Positions 1 to 5,459 of a DNA stretch of 5,459 nt are shown in pieces (position 1 is the first letter of the stretch; the number at the start of each line of letters is the position of its first letter). The DNA lies in NCBI GenBank assembly GCA_964607705.1, contig CAZSLI010000041.1, positions 1 through 5,459 on the forward strand, written 5' to 3'. The translations under genes and the position numbers were made by a program. The notes under the pieces were generated by a model that was not told where the DNA came from, made no database searches, and saw only the letters and a program-made list of their open reading frames with translations. Source of the DNA: CAZSLI01 sp964607705. GTDB lineage: Bacteria; Actinomycetota; Coriobacteriia; Anaerosomatales; PHET01.

Positions 1-2048
1 TTAGTTGTGCTTGTCACAGTTACAGTTTTTATTGTATAACTCTGTGGATTATTAATCCAATGAGCATCTTTACCATCGGCATAAATTGTTGCATGGAATT
101 TCTGCCCTTTTGGTAGAAAGCTTAAATCAATAACAGCTTCACGGGCATTCTCATCGGTTATTCCACCAATATACCATTCGTTCTTACCTTTAGCTTTACG
201 TGCAATCGTAATATAATCGCCAGGTTCTGCCTCAAGAATATAGGAGTTGTCCCAATCAACCGCAACATCTCTTATAAACTGAAATGCATCGGAATAACGT
301 TTGTAATTCTCAGGTAAATCGGCAGCCATCTGCAAGGGACTATACATTGTTACGTATAAAGCAAGTTGTTTAACCAGTGTGGTACTCAGCTTCGCTTTAT
401 TCTTTCCATAAACTGACAAATCACCCTGAAATATTCCTGGTGTATAATCCATTGGTCCACCCATCAATCGGGTAAAAGGAAGAATTGTTGTATGATCAGG
501 TTTATTGCCGTTAAATGATTCAAACTCTGTGCCACGTGCTGATTCCTGCGCAAGCCAGTTAGGATAAGTACGGCAAAGTCCGGTTGGGCGAACAGCTTCA
601 TGAGAATCGACCATTATTTTATACTTTGCTGCAGTTTCGGCAACAAAAAGATAATGATTCACCATCCATTGTCCATCATGGTATTCACTTCGTGGAATAA
701 TTGGCCCTACATATCCTGTCTTCACTGAATTATATCCATTATCAACCATAAAACGAAAAGCATCATTTAACTGACGTTCATAATTTATAGCCGATGATGT
801 AGTTTCATGGTGCATAATTATTTTAATCCCTTTACTTGCTGCATACTGATGCAACTCTTTCACATCAAAGTCGGGATATGCTTTAGTAAAGCTATAAATA
901 TGTTCTTTTGCATAAGCCCAGTTGTCTTCCCAACCTTCATTCCAGCCTTCAACAAGAACAGCATCGAATCCATTCTGCGCAGCAAAATCAATATATTCTT
1001 TTACATGAGCTGTATTTGCTCCATGATGACCATTACATTTCAATTTGGAATAATCTGTTTGCCCAATTATGATATCCGGATTGTCTGTATAGGCCCATGT
1101 AGAGCCACCGCCGGTGAAATATTCCCACCAAACACCGATATACTTTACTGGTTTAATCCAGGAAGTGTCTTCTAACTTACAAGGTTCATTCAAGTTCAGA
1201 ATTAGTTTAGAGGCTAATATTGCACGAGCATCATCGCTTACAACAACAGTACGCCACGGAGTTACGGTTCCGGTTTGAATATAGCCTTTATTTCCATTCT
1301 TATCTGGTGTAAGATGTGCACTCAAACAAAAAGATTTATCATCAAGATTTAGAGCCATTGCAGGATAATTGACCAAAGCTGCTTCGTGAATATTGATATA
1401 TAATCCATCATCTGATTTTAGCATCAAAGGTGTTTGTACAGACAGGCCCGGAGCAGGAGCTTTTGCTGCAAGGGGCTCTTGACGAACTTTACCTATTAAA
1501 TCGGCAATTTCAGATAGTTTCGATGTCGTTATCGGAAACTCATTCGTATCATAGTCGGCCGGTATCCAGAATGCTTTATGATTGCCGTAAAGTTTAAATT
1601 CGGTTGCTTCTTCCTTTATTGTAAAATGTCGGAGATTCTCTTGAACAGGGAATTCATACCTAAAGCCTAAACCATCATTAAACAAACGAAAACGTATATT
1701 GAGCTTTCTGTTGGTAGAAGTCTGATTTAGCGAAACAAGCATTTCGTTGTGATTATCTCTGATATCTTTTTGCTCCCCCCATACCGGTTGCCACACTTTA
1801 TCAGAAGTACTGAATTTAGTATCTGTTATAACAAACTTTTCTGTAAATGAAGCCAAAGAATTGAAAGTAAAACCCATCTTACTTTCATCTATAACAGTTT
1901 TACCCTTAAACAAAAGTTTATAAGAAGGAGTACCATTATCATTCAACCGGAAAGTAAGAGTTAAATTTCCATCGGGTGAATTCAAATTTTGTGCTACTGA
2001 TGTATTAACGATCAATAGACAAAGAAGAATAAAAATAATTTTTCTCAT
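1..2048 (-). CDS. SusB-like glycoside hydrolase family 97 enzyme (inverting alpha-glucosidase type), 3'-partial
   Basis: Predicted periplasmic exo-acting alpha-glucosidase that releases glucose from the non-reducing ends of alpha-glucans or oligosaccharides. Seen: ATG at 2046-2048 and 682 codons open to the window edge without stop or frameshift. Residues 1-20 form a signal peptide ending SVAQ, with no lipobox cysteine. The order is GH97 N-terminal beta domain (about 22-270), TIM barrel (about 275-565), and start of the C-terminal beta domain. SusB residues known from its structure (recalled: Glu194, 391, 439, 508, 526, 532) all have glutamate equivalents 24 positions earlier: E170, E367 (VEGWNEGW), E415 (HHET), E484 (SHEAVRPTG), E502 and E508 (QESARGTE). 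The retaining GH97 nucleophile Asp is absent; that region reads VKTGYVG (442-448). An in-phase stop is not reached: the TTA at 1-3 is out of frame, so roughly 15-30 residues are missing. It lies 66 bp after the DUF4838 gene. Family is very sure; the exact substrate is inferred. Confidence 0.96.
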   Translation of the reverse strand, partial: MRKIIFILLCLLIVNTSVAQNLNSPDGNLTLTFRLNDNGTPSYKLLFKGKTVIDESKMGFTFNSLASFTEKFVITDTKFSTSDKVWQPVWGEQKDIRDNHNEMLVSLNQTSTNRKLNIRFRLFNDGLGFRYEFPVQENLRHFTIKEEATEFKLYGNHKAFWIPADYDTNEFPITTSKLSEIADLIGKVRQEPLAAKAPAPGLSVQTPLMLKSDDGLYINIHEAALVNYPAMALNLDDKSFCLSAHLTPDKNGNKGYIQTGTVTPWRTVVVSDDARAILASKLILNLNEPCKLEDTSWIKPVKYIGVWWEYFTGGGSTWAYTDNPDIIIGQTDYSKLKCNGHHGANTAHVKEYIDFAAQNGFDAVLVEGWNEGWEDNWAYAKEHIYSFTKAYPDFDVKELHQYAASKGIKIIMHHETTSSAINYERQLNDAFRFMVDNGYNSVKTGYVGPIIPRSEYHDGQWMVNHYLFVAETAAKYKIMVDSHEAVRPTGLCRTYPNWLAQESARGTEFESFNGNKPDHTTILPFTRLMGGPMDYTPGIFQGDLSVYGKNKAKLSTTLVKQLALYVTMYSPLQMAADLPENYKRYSDAFQFIRDVAVDWDNSYILEAEPGDYITIARKAKGKNEWYIGGITDENAREAVIDLSFLPKGQKFHATIYADGKDAHWINNPQSYTIKTVTVTSTT

Positions 2049-2097
2049 AATATTTTTTTAATAATCTACATATACTAATAACTATGCTACACAATAC

Positions 2098-2137
2098 AAA
2101 AAAAAGAAAACACATTAATGGACAATTACTTCGTCCA
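2098..2137 (-). terminator. weak terminator-like hairpin at the end of the DUF4838 gene
   Basis: On the minus strand, TGGAC and GTCCA (2133-2137 and 2119-2123) can pair around a 9-nt loop. They are followed, after about 8 nt, by a T-rich run (2098-2110, TTTTCTTTTTTTT). The hairpin overlaps the last codons and stop of the DUF4838 gene. The 5-bp stem is short and set apart from the T run, so it may be partial or meaningless. If real, it would reduce read-through into the GH97 gene, 66 bp downstream. Confidence 0.2.
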
Positions 2138-4334
2138 GAAAAAACCATGCAGGATTTCCTACACCATAATGCCATGACGGGCACAAGCCTATTGTCTCTA
2201 TCTTTACTTTTACATAACGGGCATTAATCACTTTATCAGATTTAACAGGTATGTTTACATACTTCACTGGTCTGTCTCGATCTTCCGGAATATTAGTAGT
2301 TCCCATTAACGTAAAATTCTTATTATCGATAGATGTATAACAGGTCATGCTTTTAGGTAACAAAATCCAGGCACCCAAATTATGCAAGAAATCAGCTTCT
2401 ACACTGCTAAAATTCTGCGGAGTCTTTAAATCGATAACAAATTCTGCATCTTTTCCCATCCATCCTACCCAACTTTCATTGTACGATGCTGCTCCATAAA
2501 GACCATCAGTAAGGGCCTTAGATGCTATTTTATCGTATGGAGCATTTGCCGGAATAACATAATTTACTTCGGCACCTTGAGCCAGGTTGGTATTTTTATG
2601 AAGAAGATTTCTTTGTGAGTAAAGCTCACAATATTCTTCAACTGTATTATTCCGCTCATTAAGGTATTTCACTCCCAGTTCATTAGCTCTTCGTTTGAAT
2701 AAATCTAGTTTATCTTTCAGATCAGCAATATTTTCTATTGGCTCTGTTCGTGCAATTTCAAGTTCGGCATACTGAATAGGTAGTCGGGACTCTCTTACAC
2801 GATTAAGAAATACAGGATTATCAGCAACAGCTCGTTCAGCATTATCAAATAACTCTTTGTATTTTTGCATGAAAGTTTTATTCAGCATGCCATTTTTATG
2901 TGTGATTGGAGTATCATATATCCATAGAGGAATCTTGCTTTTCAGAAGTGCATCTTTCTGCATATTCAGATAATCATACAGATAAGGAGCGGCCTTACCA
3001 TAATAACCTTCCAGGAAAGAATGCATTATAGAATCTACATTTACCGAAGTATTCCATAACAATTTAGATACAAGATAAGAACGAAGTTCAGAGAAATCTC
3101 CCCCTTTAATACTTGCAATCTGTGAAAAATGCATTTTTACGTTATTCTTCTTAAACAAGTTCATATTTGGTTGCAGAATATGAAAGTTTGGAAAAGGAGA
3201 AATGTAATTATCAAAATTAATGCCATAATCCCACAGAAAAATATTATTCGATATTTTAGACCATCCTTCCAGGTTTTTCATAAATCGTTGCCCTGTAGCA
3301 TTATCTGTCAATGGTACTTCTCTATAACAATCTATATCACAGAGCATAATATTCACATTAGGCAACGGTTTTATATGCTTGGGTGGCGGTACAGAATATA
3401 AATATGCAAGCGTGGAAAACTCTTTATCAGGGAAACGGGCTGCAAGTTTGTTCAGAAAATAAATAATTGTCCCTGAAGGACTACCTTCGTATTCATCAAT
3501 AGCTTTACAACTATCACAGAAACAATGAGTCTGGCTATCATTCTGACTAACTGATATTATATTTTTCCCAGGATTCGCTTTAAAGATAGAGTCCAGCCGT
3601 TGAGATACAATTTCAAAAATTTCAGGGTTTGTTAAACACCACTGACTGGCAACTCCAGGTCTGCGTTGTCCATTAATAAACGAATAGTATTGAGGATGCT
3701 TTTCTCCGTAAACAGCTGCAGGAAGTAATGAATTAAAAGTATGCACCCACAAATCTGCTGCAAATACTTCTTTGGGTTCTTCTAACCGATGCCAAAGAGT
3801 ATAAATTGGGTCTTTGCAACTGTATGATTGTGTTTGACGGTAGCGAAATGTAGGATTATCAATCTTCCTTATTCCTGAAGGTACAATCATATCCTTACTT
3901 TTATTAATGCTATATGTTTCTGCTGCATAATAGTGTATTCCAAAATAATTTTCCAATATAGTAACAACACCATATATTGAACCTTTGCCTACACCTTTTA
4001 CTATACGTAAATATCCATCTGTTGAAGAAATATAGAAACCATCTTCAGTAATATCAGATGCATTAAAGGCCTTAAGAGGAAGTTGAAAATTTCCAATCAG
4101 GACATCTCCTTTTCGTTTTTTCTTAGTCGATATAATTTCTAATTTTGCTCCTGTTATTCTTTCAGCAAAATCCTGAAACAACAGTGCAGCCTTCATATCT
4201 ATACTATCATTATTATCGACAACTATTCGTGCCTTTGGTTTGCCTCCTCTGACAATTATAATCTGAGAAAATATATTCTGAGAAATAAGGAATAACAGTA
4301 ATAGAATAATTCCTGTTTTATGTATTATTTTCAT
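2115..4334 (-). CDS. secreted DUF4838 domain protein, putative glycosidase with C-terminal discoidin-like domain
   Basis: Uncharacterised putative carbohydrate-active enzyme of 739 aa, substrate unknown. Seen: a signal peptide at 1-24 (LLLLFLISQNIFSQ, no lipobox), so probably periplasmic. Residues about 28-150 resemble the alpha/beta N-terminal domain found before GH67 and GH20 barrels (TGAKLEI at 61-67, GKGSIYGVVTILENYFG at 116-132). Residues about 160-455 are the DUF4838 region, with WVHTFNSLLP (196-205), SVSQND (261-266), a cysteine cluster HCFCDSC (270-276), DEYEGSPSG (280-288), LCDIDC (331-336) and WDYGINFDNY (368-377). A mainly helical stretch follows (about 480-580). Residues about 583-739 look like an F5/8-type C (discoidin) glycan-binding module: ALTDG (607-611), WVGWMGKDAEFVIDL (622-636) and a terminal FFLDEVIVH. 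The ATG has an A-rich upstream region and a candidate promoter 31 bp away. Family assignment rests on recalled DUF4838 patterns; hydrolase activity is inferred from the GH67/GH20-like architecture and the GH97 neighbour. Confidence 0.9.
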   Translation of the reverse strand: MKIIHKTGIILLLLFLISQNIFSQIIIVRGGKPKARIVVDNNDSIDMKAALLFQDFAERITGAKLEIISTKKKRKGDVLIGNFQLPLKAFNASDITEDGFYISSTDGYLRIVKGVGKGSIYGVVTILENYFGIHYYAAETYSINKSKDMIVPSGIRKIDNPTFRYRQTQSYSCKDPIYTLWHRLEEPKEVFAADLWVHTFNSLLPAAVYGEKHPQYYSFINGQRRPGVASQWCLTNPEIFEIVSQRLDSIFKANPGKNIISVSQNDSQTHCFCDSCKAIDEYEGSPSGTIIYFLNKLAARFPDKEFSTLAYLYSVPPPKHIKPLPNVNIMLCDIDCYREVPLTDNATGQRFMKNLEGWSKISNNIFLWDYGINFDNYISPFPNFHILQPNMNLFKKNNVKMHFSQIASIKGGDFSELRSYLVSKLLWNTSVNVDSIMHSFLEGYYGKAAPYLYDYLNMQKDALLKSKIPLWIYDTPITHKNGMLNKTFMQKYKELFDNAERAVADNPVFLNRVRESRLPIQYAELEIARTEPIENIADLKDKLDLFKRRANELGVKYLNERNNTVEEYCELYSQRNLLHKNTNLAQGAEVNYVIPANAPYDKIASKALTDGLYGAASYNESWVGWMGKDAEFVIDLKTPQNFSSVEADFLHNLGAWILLPKSMTCYTSIDNKNFTLMGTTNIPEDRDRPVKYVNIPVKSDKVINARYVKVKIETIGLCPSWHYGVGNPAWFFLDEVIVH

Positions 4335-4364
4335 GGTAATTCATTTTATTATAGCGCAAATAAA

Positions 4365-4372
4365 CAAATATA
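4365..4372 (-). promoter_or_regulatory. candidate Bacteroidota promoter -7 box upstream of the DUF4838 gene
   Basis: The minus strand reads TATATTTG here, a full match to the known Bacteroidota -7 consensus TAnnTTTG. It lies 30 bp upstream of the DUF4838 ATG, which would give a short leader of roughly 25 nt. At the expected -33 position (4392-4395) the minus strand reads CTGG, only two of four matches to TTTG. It sits in the 112-bp gap after the sigma gene, where I found no convincing terminator, so the two enzyme genes may have their own promoter as well as read-through from the sigma gene. Confidence 0.4.
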
Positions 4373-4446
4373 GTAGATTACAATGCTTAATCCAGCTATA
4401 TATATTTATGTCTAAAATATTGATTTATGGTAATCTAAGATCAGAA

Positions 4447-5004
4447 TCAATCGTTTCTTCTAAGTTTCTCTCGTAACTGTTTTAATGCATTGTAGATATG
4501 ATTTTGAACAGTACTTAACGAAAGGTCTAATTGTTTGCTGATATCTTTGCTTGGCATATCCTCAATGTAGCTGAGTATAAAAATTTCCTTGCATCGGGGA
4601 GATAAACTATCGATTGCAGAATCAATTATATTTTTAGTATCATTGTCATAAAGACTTTGAATCACTTCATTGGCATCCGGATCGTAATATTGATATCTAA
4701 GATATTCTATAGATTGTTGGTAATCGGACATTTTTTGGTCAGACTGTTTCTTTTTCAAAACATTCAACGCTGAATTGTATACAGAACGAAAAAGATATGC
4801 TTTTAACGAAAGACTTTCATCAATATTTTCTTTATGTAGCCATACGTTCAAAAAAACATCTTGTATTATATCTTCTGTTTCAGCTGCACTAAGAAAAGAT
4901 CTTCCATAATTTTGCAAAGCAGAATAATGCAATAAATAAAGCTCATTAAATGCTGCTCTATCACCTTTTTTTATCCGTTCTGTTAATGAAATAACTTTTT
5001 CCAT
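4447..5004 (-). CDS. ECF-type RNA polymerase sigma-70 factor (Bacteroides expansion type)
   Basis: Extracytoplasmic-function sigma factor of 185 aa that would bind core RNA polymerase and direct it to a small set of promoters; in Bacteroidota such factors commonly switch on glycan-utilisation genes. Seen: sigma region 2 at about 10-85, with the core-binding helix EDIIQDVFLNVW (44-55) and the DNA-melting segment LKAYLFRSVYNSALNVLKKK (67-86). A linker runs to about 126. Region 4 (about 127-182) has the helix-turn-helix SKDISKQLDLSLSTVQNHIYNALKQL (152-177). Length and layout fit the family. The frame also offers a TTG one codon upstream (5005-5007); I chose the ATG at 5002-5004 because ATG is the usual start and nothing favours TTG. 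The next genes on the same strand are two secreted enzymes rather than the usual FecR-like anti-sigma gene, so its controlling partner is not visible. The role in glycan control is inferred. Confidence 0.95.
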   Translation of the reverse strand: MEKVISLTERIKKGDRAAFNELYLLHYSALQNYGRSFLSAAETEDIIQDVFLNVWLHKENIDESLSLKAYLFRSVYNSALNVLKKKQSDQKMSDYQQSIEYLRYQYYDPDANEVIQSLYDNDTKNIIDSAIDSLSPRCKEIFILSYIEDMPSKDISKQLDLSLSTVQNHIYNALKQLREKLRRND

Positions 5005-5075
5005 CAATGCCCAAGCCTGTTTTTAAAAGAATTATATTTTCGCCTTCAACTGTTATTTATTACAACATTTAAAGT

Positions 5076-5092
5076 ATTTGAAGCCATCAAAT
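5076..5092. repeat. perfect inverted repeat ATTTGA-N5-TCAAAT in the sigma gene leader
   Basis: Two 6-bp arms (5076-5081 and 5087-5092) are exact inverted copies around a 5-bp spacer, 72 bp upstream of the sigma ATG. It could be a protein-binding operator or, as RNA, a small hairpin. A second, imperfect inverted repeat lies at 5051-5067 (TGTTAT-N5-ACAACA). AT-rich sequence yields such arms by chance, so this is only a candidate. Confidence 0.3.
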
Positions 5093-5096
5093 CTCC

Positions 5097-5130
5097 AAAA
5101 ACAAAGGAAGTTTAATATTCACCTTCTTTG
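5097..5130 (-). terminator. terminator-like hairpin with T run upstream of the sigma gene
   Basis: On the minus strand CAAAGAAG (5130-5123) can pair with CTTCCTTTG (5110-5102) with one bulged base, giving an 8-bp stem and a 12-nt loop, followed directly by five T (5101-5097). This is the layout of an intrinsic terminator reading leftward, though the stem is AT-rich. No gene ends just upstream on this strand within the window, so it may be an attenuator in the sigma gene leader or the end of a transcript starting outside the window. Confidence 0.35.
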
Positions 5131-5181
5131 AAATACACATTTACTAATTTTCCAAACAAAGAATAGAACTATATTTTACTT

Positions 5182-5189
5182 CAAATATA
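5182..5189 (-). promoter_or_regulatory. candidate -7 box (TATATTTG) upstream of the sigma gene
   Basis: The minus strand matches the Bacteroidota TAnnTTTG consensus exactly, but no TTTG-like -33 box stands at the usual 19-bp spacing. Use of this site would start the transcript near 5175 and give a leader of about 170 nt that includes the terminator-like hairpin at 5097-5130. In such AT-rich DNA a lone match carries little weight. Confidence 0.2.
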
Positions 5190-5370
5190 TATAATTCAGT
5201 ACAATAAATATAATCTATATTCTCATCTTACTTTATATAAGTTTACTTAAAAACATATTGTTTCAAACAAACAGATGCAGAGCAAGATATTTAGAGCCGT
5301 TTCTATAATTACTTCTGAAATAACTTATTATCAGCATAAAGTTATACAGCTTCATTTTTATCATGAAGGC

Positions 5371-5394
5371 CCGTAATTGTAACCGTAAAAGTAA
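5371..5394. repeat. four tandem hexamers of the form NNGTAA
   Basis: CCGTAA, TTGTAA, CCGTAA and AAGTAA follow each other without gaps, so GTAA recurs every 6 bp and CCGTAA recurs at 12 bp. On the minus strand this is TTAC phased every 6 bp. It lies about 370 bp upstream of the sigma ATG. It could be a binding array or a chance low-complexity stretch; function unknown. Confidence 0.35.
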
Positions 5395-5459
5395 TATTAA
5401 TCTTTTCATTTCCAACAACATTCTAAGAAGATATTTTCTAATTAAAGATACTAATTACG

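Larger units (their letters stand above)
5005..5459. other. gene-poor AT-rich upstream region of the sigma gene
   Basis: About 455 bp with no gene I can support. All three minus-strand frames entering at the right edge hit stops within about 20 bases, so no upstream minus-strand gene ends here. The longest minus-strand frame is a 52-codon run (5263-5421) rich in Leu, Ile and Lys, not recognised. A plus-strand frame starting at the ATG at 5363 is open to the right edge but has no ribosome-binding site and no recognisable motif. The region does hold stem-loops at 5051-5130, a candidate -7 box at 5182-5189 and a hexamer repeat at 5371-5394. It probably serves as promoter and long leader for the sigma gene. 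Confidence 0.6.

Noticed and set aside
1..3. TTA at the left edge as the stop codon of the GH97 gene
   Set aside because: The GH97 frame has codons at 3-5, 6-8 and so on, so 1-3 is out of frame. SusB-like proteins also continue beyond this point, so the gene is simply cut by the window.
807..1175. Plus-strand open frame of 122 codons
   Set aside because: It lies wholly opposite the GH97 catalytic barrel coding sequence, whose conserved motifs (VEGWNEGW, HHET) are encoded on the minus strand; the plus-strand product has no recognisable motif.
3129..3401. Plus-strand open frame of 90 codons
   Set aside because: It is opposite the conserved middle of the DUF4838 gene and its product has no family features.
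5005..5007. TTG as the start codon of the sigma factor
   Set aside because: An ATG follows immediately at 5002-5004, and no ribosome-binding site favours the TTG.
5350..5368. Hairpin CTTCAT-N7-ATGAAG
   Set aside because: Only six pairs, no T run on either strand, and no gene end nearby; expected by chance in this composition.
5263..5421. Minus-strand 52-codon frame upstream of the sigma gene
   Set aside because: Short, biased to Leu/Ile/Lys, no clear ribosome site and partly made of the hexamer repeat; no resemblance to a known protein that I can defend.

Overview
The window looks like a piece of a Bacteroidota (Bacteroidales-type) chromosome. It is AT-rich, has A-rich rather than Shine-Dalgarno-like start regions, contains TAnnTTTG-type -7 promoter boxes, and encodes a SusB-like GH97 glycosidase, a DUF4838 protein and an ECF sigma factor of the Bacteroides expansion type. 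I cannot name a genus from sequence alone.

All three genes lie on the minus strand, so the locus reads from right to left. 5005-5459 is gene-poor upstream sequence with stem-loops and a short tandem repeat. 4447-5004 is an ECF sigma factor (185 aa from its ATG). After a 112-bp gap with a candidate promoter comes 2115-4334, a secreted 739-aa DUF4838 protein with a C-terminal discoidin-like domain. After a 66-bp gap comes 1-2048, a secreted GH97 enzyme of the SusB (inverting alpha-glucosidase) type. The GH97 frame is intact, but its last residues lie beyond the left edge. It must be read as a partial gene because its stop codon is not in the window.

The likely theme is regulated glycan use. 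The sigma factor would direct transcription of polysaccharide-utilisation genes. The two signal-peptide-bearing proteins would act in the periplasm, GH97 removing alpha-linked glucose from non-reducing ends and the DUF4838 protein acting on an unknown glycan. Unlike the usual arrangement, no FecR-type anti-sigma factor and no SusC/SusD pair is seen next to the sigma gene, so the partner of the sigma factor and the transport system must be elsewhere or absent. No tRNA, rRNA, CRISPR or mobile element was seen.
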